From: Streptomyces genisteinicus
GTDB taxonomy: Bacteria > Actinomycetota > Actinomycetes > Streptomycetales > Streptomycetaceae
Length of the DNA: 64,000 nt
Assembly (NCBI RefSeq): GCF_014489615.1
Contig: NZ_CP060825.1
Coordinates: forward strand, 1,529,501 to 1,593,500
Reading direction: 5' to 3'
Below the pieces are notes generated by a model. It searched no databases. It was not told where the DNA came from and saw only the letters and a list, made by a program, of their open reading frames with translations. A program made the translations under genes and the position numbers. This document shows, in pieces, positions 25,877-32,999 of the stretch (its first letter is position 1; every line of letters starts with the position of its first letter).

Positions 25877-27103
25877 ATGACAGCTATGACCCCCGGCTCG
25901 AACATCCCTCTCTCCGTCACCCGTGTGGCGGTGGACGTCGCCGCCCCGGTGCGGCTCGACGTATCGGGCCTGCTGCTCACCGCCGACGGCAAGGTGCGCT
26001 CCGACGACGACTTCATCTTCTACAACCAGCCGCAGGGACCGGGTGTCACCTACCGATCGGGCGGCGGCACCGCGCCTGACGCGATCGTCGTCGACACCGC
26101 GGCCGTGCCCCCTGCCGTAGAGAAGATCGTCGTGACGGCGAGCCCGGACGCGGCGGGCCAGACGTTCCAGGGCATCGAGCCGACCGCCACCATCCGCGGG
26201 GCGGACGACGGCACCGCGCTCGCCACGTTCACCCCGCCGCGCCTCGGCTCCGAGACGGCCCTGGTGATCGTGGAGATCTACCGCCGCAACGGCGTCTGGA
26301 AGGCGCGCGCCGTGGGCCAGGGGTACGCCGACGGCCTCGCGGGCATCGCCACCGACTTCGGGGTCTCCGTCGACGAGGAGCCCGCGGCGGCCCCGGCGCC
26401 CGTCCAGCCCGCGCCCGTCCAACCCGCGCCGGTCCGGCCCGCGCCTCCCGCGCCGGTGACCGACCCCCGGATCGCGGCCGCGGCCCCGCCTCCGCCGGCT
26501 CCGCCCGCCCCCGCTCCGGGCACGGGCAAGATCAACCTCGACAAGGGCCGGGTCAGCCTCCAGAAGAACCAGACCGTCTCGCTGGTCAAGGGCGGCCGCC
26601 CGCTGCTGTCCCAGGTGAAGATGGGCCTGGGCTGGGAGCCCGCGTTCCGCGGCAAGGACATCGACCTCGACGCGTCCGTCATCGCCTACGGCCCCAACCG
26701 CAACCACCTGGACAGCTGCTACTTCGGCAAGCTGTCCATCCTCAACGGCTCCGTCAAGCACTCGGGCGACAACCTGACGGGCGAGGGCGCGGGCGACGAC
26801 GAGGTCATCGTGGTCGACCTGGGCCGGCTGCCCGCCGACGCGACGGGACTGGTGTTCACGGTGAACTCCTTCTCGGGCCAGAAGTTCACCGAGGTGGCGA
26901 AGGCCTACTGCCGGCTGCTGGACGCCGCGACGGGCGAGGAGCTGGTCCGCTTCGACCTCACGGGCGCCGAGCCGCAGACGGGCGTCATGATGGCCAAGCT
27001 GATCAAGCAGTTCTCCGGCGAGTGGGAGATGACCGCCATGGGCGACTTCGTGAAGTCGCGCACCGTGCGCGGCATGGTCAAGCCTGCGGCGCAGGCGCTG
27101 TGA
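25877..27103 (+). CDS. Two-domain TerD-family (tellurium/stress response) protein
   Basis: 408 aa with two TerD folds. Residues about 5-165 form the first (LDVSGLLLTADGKVRSDDDFIFYNQP, the Ca-binding DDFIFYNQ motif). A Pro/Ala/Val linker with PAPVQ repeats spans about 172-218. The second fold (about 225-400) has LGWEP, DIDLDASVIAYGPN, DNLTGEGAGDDEVIVVDL and the SFSGQKFTEV signature. TerD proteins bind calcium and act in tellurite/stress-related complexes at the membrane. A stand-alone copy here, with an envelope-stress-like promoter. Not part of a ter operon. Confidence 0.9.
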   Translation: MTAMTPGSNIPLSVTRVAVDVAAPVRLDVSGLLLTADGKVRSDDDFIFYNQPQGPGVTYRSGGGTAPDAIVVDTAAVPPAVEKIVVTASPDAAGQTFQGIEPTATIRGADDGTALATFTPPRLGSETALVIVEIYRRNGVWKARAVGQGYADGLAGIATDFGVSVDEEPAAAPAPVQPAPVQPAPVRPAPPAPVTDPRIAAAAPPPPAPPAPAPGTGKINLDKGRVSLQKNQTVSLVKGGRPLLSQVKMGLGWEPAFRGKDIDLDASVIAYGPNRNHLDSCYFGKLSILNGSVKHSGDNLTGEGAGDDEVIVVDLGRLPADATGLVFTVNSFSGQKFTEVAKAYCRLLDAATGEELVRFDLTGAEPQTGVMMAKLIKQFSGEWEMTAMGDFVKSRTVRGMVKPAAQAL

Positions 27104-27104
27104 C

Positions 27105-27150
27105 CTCTCCGCGGGGTGCCCGTCGGGGGCGGCGGGCACCCCGCGGAGAG
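27105..27150. terminator. Terminator between the TerD gene and the convergent small gene
   Basis: Perfect 18-bp stem (27105-27122 with 27133-27150) and a 10-nt loop, placed between two converging genes. Confidence 0.85.
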
Positions 27151-27154
27151 CTGG

Positions 27155-27385
27155 TCAGAGCTTCGCCAGTTTGGTGAAGGGGCTGAGGATGCGCCCCTGA
27201 CGGCCGGCGAAGTCGACGAACACCGCGGCGTTGTCGCCCTCGACGGCGAGAATCCGTCCGAGACCGAACTGGTCGTGGGAGACCCGGTCACCCACGTCGT
27301 ACCGTTCGATCGGTTCGGCGGCGGGGGCGGGCCGGTTGAAGGGACTGGTGGGCAGGGGGCGCCGGGATCCGGCTGACGTGGTCAT
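27155..27385 (-). CDS. Small UvrD C-terminal Tudor-like domain protein
   Basis: 76 aa. Residues about 28-72 (YDVGDRVSHDQFGLGRILAV, AAVFVDFAGRQGRIL) look like the Tudor-like domain at the C-terminus of PcrA/UvrD helicases, which binds RNA polymerase, here as a free protein. The N-terminus is disordered. It lies 48 bp downstream of the TROVE gene on the same strand and may be co-transcribed with it. Confidence 0.75.
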   Translation of the reverse strand: MTTSAGSRRPLPTSPFNRPAPAAEPIERYDVGDRVSHDQFGLGRILAVEGDNAAVFVDFAGRQGRILSPFTKLAKL

Positions 27386-27433
27386 TGACCGCAGTATGCG
27401 CCCTGAGGCCGTCCGCTGACCATGCCGATGAGG

Positions 27434-29134
27434 TCACAACCAGGGCCAGGCTCCCGCCGCACCCCGCTCCACCAGCGGCACCATCCGGAAAGCGGCGTCG
27501 GAAAGTCCGCCGAAGACATGCCGGTGGGGGCCCTCCGCGGGAGCGTGCCCGTAGCGGTAGCCGGCCAGATTCCACGTGTAGAGGGGCACGCCGGCAGGGA
27601 CGGGGTCGCCCACACCCCGGCGGGGGCTGTCCGCCGCCTGCTCGTCGGTGACGATCAGCACCCGGTCGTGCCCGTCGTAGTGCGCCCTGACCGCCCGCGC
27701 GGTGTCGGTGCCGCCGAGCATCCGGAAGCGTTTCATCACCGTGAGCACCGGCTCGTCCCGCGCGAACTCCACCCGGTGGTGCGAGGTGCCGAACTGCACC
27801 AGGTCCGCCTGCTCGCAGCGCATCGCGACGGCCGTGCCGAAGAGCGCGGCGGCGTCCGCCCGGTTGAGCACGGAGCGTTCGGAGAGGGCGTCCCACATCG
27901 AGCCCGAGCGGTCGACCAGGATCAGCGTGCGGCCCGGCAGCGCGGGCACGTTCGCCAGCGAGTGCCCGAGGGCCCGCTCCAGCGCGGGCGCCCACCGCTG
28001 CGACGGGGCGTGCCGGGAGGCGGCGAGGTAGCGGAAGGGGAACTGCCGGGACGCGGCGACCGCCACGGGGTCCGCGATCCGCGCCGCGACCGATGCCGCG
28101 GCCTCGTCCCCCACGCCCGCCTCGTCGAAGTTGCGCAGGTTCCGCAGCAGCGCCATCGGCCCCATCGAGGGGATGACGGCCTCCCAGGCGACGGCGTCCA
28201 TCGGCCCCTGGAGCCAGCCCGCCAGGGCCTCCCACGTCATGCCCGCCGCGGCGAGCCGCTCCGCGGCGCCGGCTGCGGTGACGGCGGCCCGGCGCTCCGC
28301 CACCGGCAGTCCCGTCAGCTCCCGGTGGGCGGCGAGCAGGGGCAGCGTGTCCGGCACCTCGGCCGTGCCGGGGCGGCGCCTGCGGTCGAGGGCGTGCCGG
28401 AAGAGGTCGCCCTGCCACGGCTTCGCCGGGTCCGGCGACGCATGCACCAGGGCGAGCACGTCGCCGAAGCGGAACTTCCTGCTCTCCGTGTCGTACTTGA
28501 GCAGGGAGCGGGCGCCGTAGAGCCGGCGGACCGCGTCGGCGACACCGCGTTTCACCGGTTTGGGCACCGCGCGCCCGTGGACGGCCGTCCAGTGGGCGAG
28601 CAGTTCGCCCGGCTCGTCGGCGCGCTGGAGCACGGCGTCGACGACCCGGCGGTTGTACGAGTCCCCGCCGTCCGCACCCGCGGCGAGACGGGCGTGGACG
28701 AAGGCCACGGCGCCGGCGATCGGGGCGGTGCGCATGTGCGCCCCGGTGCGCAGCCAGCCGAGCAGGCCGGCGGTCCACCGCGGGTCCTCGACGGCGAGGG
28801 TGCGCACCAGCGAGGTGAACCGGCTGTCCCGGTCACGGGCCGACTCGTAGAAGGTTCCGGTGTCCGTGAAGTGGGCGACCGCCAGCAGGAACAGCTCGGT
28901 GCGCGGGTCACGCGCGAAGCCGGGCGCGCCCTCGTGGGTGCGGGGCCGCGCCGGCGGAAGCGCGTCCGGTACGGCGGCCGGGCGGACGAGGTGTCCGCCC
29001 TCGACGGGACGCCCGGCGGGGCGCGGCCTGTCCGGCGGCGCCTCCTCGTCGCCGAAGAGGACACGGCCGTGCCGGTCGATGTAGGAGTAGGGAGCTGCCT
29101 CGTCGCGCGCTGCGGCGCTGTTGAAACGAGTGAT
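27434..29134 (-). CDS. rsr: TROVE-domain Ro60-like RNA-binding protein (Rsr)
   Basis: 566 aa if initiated at an ATC codon at 29134-29132. TROVE ring of HEAT repeats: ARDPRTELFLLAVAHFTDTG (about 84-103), TFYESARDRDSRF, AVEDPRWTAGLLGWLR, VPKPVKRGVADAVRRLY and MALLRNLRNFDEAG. A von Willebrand A domain follows with the MIDAS DRSGSMW (about 408-414) and GGTDTARAV. Ro proteins clamp misfolded RNAs and Y RNAs, and in bacteria help RNases such as PNPase. In frame there is no ATG or GTG before GTG 28807, which would delete 109 residues including the start of the conserved domain. The ATC is followed by TRFNSAAAR, the expected N-terminus, and a GGGGGG run lies 8 nt before it. Confidence 0.88.
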   Translation of the reverse strand: MTRFNSAAARDEAAPYSYIDRHGRVLFGDEEAPPDRPRPAGRPVEGGHLVRPAAVPDALPPARPRTHEGAPGFARDPRTELFLLAVAHFTDTGTFYESARDRDSRFTSLVRTLAVEDPRWTAGLLGWLRTGAHMRTAPIAGAVAFVHARLAAGADGGDSYNRRVVDAVLQRADEPGELLAHWTAVHGRAVPKPVKRGVADAVRRLYGARSLLKYDTESRKFRFGDVLALVHASPDPAKPWQGDLFRHALDRRRRPGTAEVPDTLPLLAAHRELTGLPVAERRAAVTAAGAAERLAAAGMTWEALAGWLQGPMDAVAWEAVIPSMGPMALLRNLRNFDEAGVGDEAAASVAARIADPVAVAASRQFPFRYLAASRHAPSQRWAPALERALGHSLANVPALPGRTLILVDRSGSMWDALSERSVLNRADAAALFGTAVAMRCEQADLVQFGTSHHRVEFARDEPVLTVMKRFRMLGGTDTARAVRAHYDGHDRVLIVTDEQAADSPRRGVGDPVPAGVPLYTWNLAGYRYGHAPAEGPHRHVFGGLSDAAFRMVPLVERGAAGAWPWL

Positions 29135-29178
29135 GGGAAAATCCCCCCGGATTTCCGCGGATGAGAGGTGCTGGGGGT

Positions 29179-29312
29179 GGGCGGCCCGAGATCAGGTTCG
29201 GTGACGGAGACGGGTGCTCTGTCCGGTTGAGCTACCGGCACGCGGCCGGACGGGATTCGAACCCGCAATCTCTGTCGTGGAAGTATCCGTCGCCGGGCGC
29301 ACCGGGCCGCCC
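29179..29312 (-). ncRNA. Bacterial Y RNA with a circularly permuted tRNA-like module (YrlA-type)
   Basis: Read on the minus strand 5' to 3': 5' outer arm (29312-29303), a 10-bp complement of the 3' outer arm (29188-29179). Inside is a T-arm GCGGG-TTCGAAT-CCCGT (29266-29250) with T54 T55 C56 and A58 in place. It abuts an acceptor-like stem CCGGC/GCCGG closed by a 5-nt loop (29249-29235), then TA (positions 8-9), then a D-arm GCTC-AACCGGACA-GAGC (29232-29216) with GG and A21, then A26. The anticodon arm is replaced by open strands that pair instead (GACAGAGA or GACGGA with TCTCCGTC). This is the tRNA mimic described for YrlA Y RNAs, 44 nt upstream of a Ro gene on the same strand. The exact ends are inferred from pairing. 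Confidence 0.8.
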
Positions 29313-29409
29313 CGTGGACCGGGTCTCCCGAGATCCTGCGGTCGGCGGCACAGGACGCCGGGAAGGGCGACGGCCGCGGTCCGCGCACCGGGAGGTGCGG
29401 TCCACGGGG
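29310..29409 (-). repeat. 11-bp inverted repeat in the leader upstream of the Y RNA
   Basis: GGTCCACGGGG (29399-29409) and its perfect complement CCCCGTGGACC (29310-29320), enclosing a GCACC/GGTGC mini-hairpin. The inner arm overlaps the Y RNA outer stem by 3 nt, so the two folds may compete. A TACAGT -10 candidate lies at 29412-29417 on the same strand. The rest of the gap to 29557 is GC-rich and shows nothing else. Confidence 0.6.
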
Positions 29410-29557
29410 TGACTGTAGTGAGGGCCCCGGCGGACACGCCACCGAATTACCGGCCCGCTCTCCCGGGTGCTCCACGGCGGGACGTCCGGCCCCCGGCAGG
29501 ACGGTCCGGCCCGGACCGGAGGACTCCCGGCCCAGGGCGCCCGGCCCTCCGTGCCGT

Positions 29558-31021
29558 CTAGTGTCCGCCGGGGCGGCGCCGCCACGGTCCGGTGATCGCG
29601 AACATGATGCCGGGCGTCTGGATGCTCGCGTAGAGGGTGCGTCCGTCCGGGGAGAAGACCACACCGGCGAACTCGCTGTAGTCCGGGTCCGCCTCGGTGC
29701 CGGCGTTCAGCTCGTTGCGGGCGATCGGGTAGGTGCGGCCGCTGTCGGTGGCCCCGATGAGATGCTGCACGCCGTCGCCGTCCTCGGCGATGACCAGGCC
29801 GCCGTACGGGGAGACGGTGATGTTGTCGGGCCCGTCGAAGGCGCCGTCCGCGGCGGGGTCCGGGTCGGCGCCGAACAGCACCTTCAGGGTGAGGGTCCGC
29901 CGCCGGGGGTCGTAGAACCAGACCTGGCCGTCGTGCTGCCCGGGGCTCTCCTCGCGGGCGTAGGAGGACACGACGTAGGCGCCCCCGTCGCCCCACCACA
30001 TGCCTTCGAGCTTGCGGCCCCTCGTGACCTCGTCGTCCCGGAACTGCCTGCGCACCGGGACGGTCCGCGCGTCCCGGTCGGGCACGTCGGCCCAGTCCAC
30101 GCCGTAGACCGTGCCGATCCGGGTGGCCCGCGAGAGATCGTCCACGAACCGGCCACCGGAATCGAAGCAGCGGGCCGCCTGGAGCGCTCCCGCGTCGTCC
30201 GCGAGGGTGCGGAGCCGTCCGCGGCCGTGGGCGAAGCCGCGCGGCGGGACCCAGCGGTAGAGCAGGCCGTTGGGGCCGGACGCGTCCTCGGTGAGGTAGA
30301 GGTGTCCGCGCCGCGGGTCGACGACGACCGCTTCGTGGGCGAAGCGGCCGAGCGCCTTGACGGGCTCGGGGCCGAGGTTGGCCCGCCGGTCGAGGGGGTC
30401 GACCTCGAAGACGTAGCCGTGGTCCTTGGTCATGCCGTTCTGCCCGGCCCTGGCCTCGGTCTCCTCGCAGGTCAGCCAGGTGTTCCACGGTGTGGTGCCG
30501 CCGGCGCAGTTCTGCGCCGTGCCCGCGATGCCGACCCACTGGGCGACCTCGCCGCCGCGCCGGGTCTCGACGACGGTGCAGCCGCCGGGGGCCGCGGGGT
30601 CGTAGACCAGGCCGTCGGCGGCGGGCACGGGATGGGCGACACCGGCGCGGGGACCCGAGAGCTCGTGGTTGACGACGAGCAGCGTCGTGCCGCGCGGGCC
30701 GTCGAAGGCCGCGGTGCCGTCGTGCTTGCCGGGGGTGAACTCGCCGGACTCCAGCCTGGTGACGCCGGTACGGGTGAGGACCCGGTACGAGAACCCGGCG
30801 GGCAGGGCGAGGAGTCCGTCGGGGACGGGTACGAGGGGCCCGTAGCCCGGCTCGCGGCCCCGGCCGTCGCCCCGGTCCGCGGCGTCGTGGTCACCGTGGT
30901 CGTGCTCGTCCGAGGCGAGGGCGCCCGGGGCTGTGGCGAGCGATCCGACGGCGCCGGTCAGGGCGACCCCGGCACCGGCGAGGGCGGAGTTCCGGGCGAA
31001 TTCCCTGCGGCTGATCGGCAT
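29558..31021 (-). CDS. PhoX-like (DUF839) secreted phosphatase/esterase
   Basis: 487 aa. Tat-type N-terminus MPISRREFARNSALAGAG (twin Arg at 5-6), then a six-bladed-propeller DUF839/PhoX domain with LLVVNHELSGPRAG, TWLTCEETEARAG, GRFAHEAVVVDPRRGHLYLTEDA and NITVSPYGGLVIAEDGDG, the acidic/Arg residues that hold the Fe-Ca cluster in PhoX. Probably an exported Ca/Fe-dependent phosphatase. A His/Asp-rich stretch (DEHDHGDHDAADRGDG) follows the signal. A PHO-box-like pair of repeats lies 56-77 bp upstream. Confidence 0.86.
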   Translation of the reverse strand: MPISRREFARNSALAGAGVALTGAVGSLATAPGALASDEHDHGDHDAADRGDGRGREPGYGPLVPVPDGLLALPAGFSYRVLTRTGVTRLESGEFTPGKHDGTAAFDGPRGTTLLVVNHELSGPRAGVAHPVPAADGLVYDPAAPGGCTVVETRRGGEVAQWVGIAGTAQNCAGGTTPWNTWLTCEETEARAGQNGMTKDHGYVFEVDPLDRRANLGPEPVKALGRFAHEAVVVDPRRGHLYLTEDASGPNGLLYRWVPPRGFAHGRGRLRTLADDAGALQAARCFDSGGRFVDDLSRATRIGTVYGVDWADVPDRDARTVPVRRQFRDDEVTRGRKLEGMWWGDGGAYVVSSYAREESPGQHDGQVWFYDPRRRTLTLKVLFGADPDPAADGAFDGPDNITVSPYGGLVIAEDGDGVQHLIGATDSGRTYPIARNELNAGTEADPDYSEFAGVVFSPDGRTLYASIQTPGIMFAITGPWRRRPGGH

Positions 31022-31076
31022 TCGGGTCTCCTCGGGGGCGCGTGCGGGCCGGCCTGGTGCGCCTCAGCTTCCCGCC

Positions 31077-31098
31077 CCCGCGCGAACACGGTCTGAAC
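31077..31098 (-). promoter_or_regulatory. Candidate PHO box
   Basis: On the minus strand GTTCAGACCGT and GTTCGCGCGGG form two adjacent 11-bp direct repeats, each matching the PhoP unit GTTCACC at 5 of 7 positions. The downstream gene encodes a PhoX-like phosphatase. Confidence 0.35.
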
Positions 31099-31218
31099 TC
31101 CGGTCGACGGGCGTCCCCTTCGCGGGGGACGACGGTGTCGCGGGTCCCCGGGCCCGCCGCCGACCGCCGGCGCTCGGGTCCGCCGCGCGGACACGACGAC
31201 CACGGCCGGGACGCCGCC

Positions 31219-32724
31219 CTACGCGGCGCCCCCGCGCGAGCGTGCCTTGAAGGCCGCCTTGCGGGCCTCCTTCGCCAGCTGCTTGTCCCGGTGCAGGCGG
31301 CCCATCGCCTCCAGCACGTCCGCCGTGGCCGGGTGCTCCACCCGCCAGGCGGCGTCGAAGAATCCGCTGTGCTGGCCGACGAGACCCTCGACCAGGTCCT
31401 GGAGCTCCTCGGCCTCGCCGTCGGCGTCCAGCTGGGCGGCGATGGTGTCGATCGCGAGCCAGAAGATCATCGACTCCGGCGGCGGCGGTACGTCCGACGC
31501 CCCGTGCTCGGCGAGCCAGACACGTGCCAGGCCGCCGAGTTCGGCGTCGTCCAGGACGGCGCGGACCTCGGGCTCGGCGGGGGTGCCGACGAGGGCGAGG
31601 GCCTGCTGGCAGTGGAGCCGCCGCAGGGGGGCGTCCCGGTCGCCGCCGCGCGCGGCGGCGAGCAGTTCGCGGGCGGCGTCGGCCGGGGTGCGCGGGGCGA
31701 GCCACTGCAACGTCTCGGCGCGCGCGGCCGGTTCGGGGTAGCCGGTGAGGCCGCCGAGGAGCACGTCGGCGCCCTTGTCCGCGAGGTCGCCCACGGCGGG
31801 GGCGTCGACGCCCGCCTCCAGCATCCTGGAGCGGATGCCGTACAGGCCGAGCGGCGTGAGCCGGACCAGTCCGTAGCGGGAGACGTCCTCGTCGTCGACG
31901 GCCGCCGGTTCCTGCTCCTCACCCTCCTCGGCCATCAGTGCCTCGTCGACGGGCCGGTAGTCCACCAGGCCGACCGGCTCCAGCAGCCGGAACTGGTCGT
32001 CGAGGCGCATCATCGCCTCGGAGACCTGCTCCAGCACGTCGTCCGTCGGCTCGCCCATGTCGTCGGGGATCACCATGGAGGCGGCGAGCACGGGCAGCGG
32101 GACGGGCTGCTCCCCGGGGCCGGCCTCGGCGACGGTCAGCAGGTAGAGGTTGCCGAGCACGCCCTCCAGGAACTCGGCCTCCGCCTCGGGGTCCCAGTCG
32201 AGGGCGTCGAAGTCGATCTCGCCGTCCTCCCCGATGACGTCGTGCAGATCGTCGATGACGGGTGCGGCGGCGTCGGCGAGGACGACGTCGAGGGCGTCCA
32301 GCCACAGGCCGAGCACGTCCTGCGGGGAGCCCTTGGTGATCAGTGCGAGGTTGGCGCCCGCGACCGCGCCGCCGGTGGCTCCGGTGTCGTCGCCGTCGTC
32401 GGCGGCCGTGCCGTCGCCGGCGCCGGGGGCGTCCTCCTGCGGGTCCTCGACCTCCACCAGACCGGTGTCGACGGCGACCCGCCACGCCTCGCCCGCGTAG
32501 GCGGGGCCGTCGCCGTCCGGGTCGTCCGGCAGGCCCAGTTCCCTTGCCGCGTCGGCGAGTTGCCCGGTGACCAGTTCGCCGCCCGCGCCGACCCGCGTGC
32601 CCGGTCCCGCCCAGCGCGCGAGCCTGACGGCCCGGGCCAGCAGCGGCGCGGCGAGGGCCGCCCGCGCCAGTTCCGCATCCGAGGGCAGCAGGACCGGCGG
32701 AAGGGTGGGACGGTCTTCGGGCAT
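31219..32724 (-). CDS. Conserved actinobacterial protein, unknown function
   Basis: 501 aa, acidic, mostly alpha-helical by composition, no signal peptide or membrane segment. N-terminal helix LPSDAELARAALAAPLLARAVRLARW, a central Asp/Glu/Gly-rich loop (about 95-125), repeated Leu/Ala helices resembling TPR/HEAT-like solenoids (WLAPRTPADAARELLAAARGG; ADVLEAMGRLHRDKQ) and a basic end. I recognise no catalytic motif. GAGGAGAACC precedes the ATG. Not in an operon. Its 3' neighbour is the phosphatase leader. Confidence 0.75.
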   Translation of the reverse strand: MPEDRPTLPPVLLPSDAELARAALAAPLLARAVRLARWAGPGTRVGAGGELVTGQLADAARELGLPDDPDGDGPAYAGEAWRVAVDTGLVEVEDPQEDAPGAGDGTAADDGDDTGATGGAVAGANLALITKGSPQDVLGLWLDALDVVLADAAAPVIDDLHDVIGEDGEIDFDALDWDPEAEAEFLEGVLGNLYLLTVAEAGPGEQPVPLPVLAASMVIPDDMGEPTDDVLEQVSEAMMRLDDQFRLLEPVGLVDYRPVDEALMAEEGEEQEPAAVDDEDVSRYGLVRLTPLGLYGIRSRMLEAGVDAPAVGDLADKGADVLLGGLTGYPEPAARAETLQWLAPRTPADAARELLAAARGGDRDAPLRRLHCQQALALVGTPAEPEVRAVLDDAELGGLARVWLAEHGASDVPPPPESMIFWLAIDTIAAQLDADGEAEELQDLVEGLVGQHSGFFDAAWRVEHPATADVLEAMGRLHRDKQLAKEARKAAFKARSRGGAA

Positions 32725-32895
32725 CTTGCGGTTCTCCTCCGCGTGTTACGGACGCCCGTGCCTCGTGCGCGGCGGGCGCCTCCAGCGTAGACGTATTCGG
32801 GCGGCCCCGGCCGCCGCCCGGGGATTCGCCCGGCGGGCCGCGGACGGCGGGCTCGGAGTTCACCGGGACGTGGGCCGTCGTACATCTGCGCACCC

Positions 32896-32924
32896 TTGAC
32901 AAGTGCCCTGCCCAGCCAAGAGAT
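32896..32924 (+). promoter_or_regulatory. Candidate promoter of the secreted nuclease gene
   Basis: TTGACA (32896-32901), 17 bp, AGAGAT (32919-32924). The -35 is perfect, the -10 weak. Confidence 0.4.
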
Positions 32925-32999
32925 TGACGCGCGTAGAACCTGCCCGGCCCCCTGCGTGCCGGGCGCGAAACCCTCGTTCCGACCTCCCGGAGTTCCGTG

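Noticed and set aside
27434..28807. A 457-aa Ro protein starting at GTG 28807
   Set aside because: The frame stays open with conserved TROVE sequence (ELFLLAVAHFTDTGTFYES...) upstream of it, so this start truncates the domain.
29216..29266. A tRNA gene on the minus strand
   Set aside because: T- and D-arms are present but in permuted order, with no anticodon arm and no CCA-type acceptor end; it fits a Y RNA, not a tRNA.
32858..32875. PHO box upstream of the secreted nuclease
   Set aside because: One perfect GTTCACC, but the units 11 bp on either side do not match.
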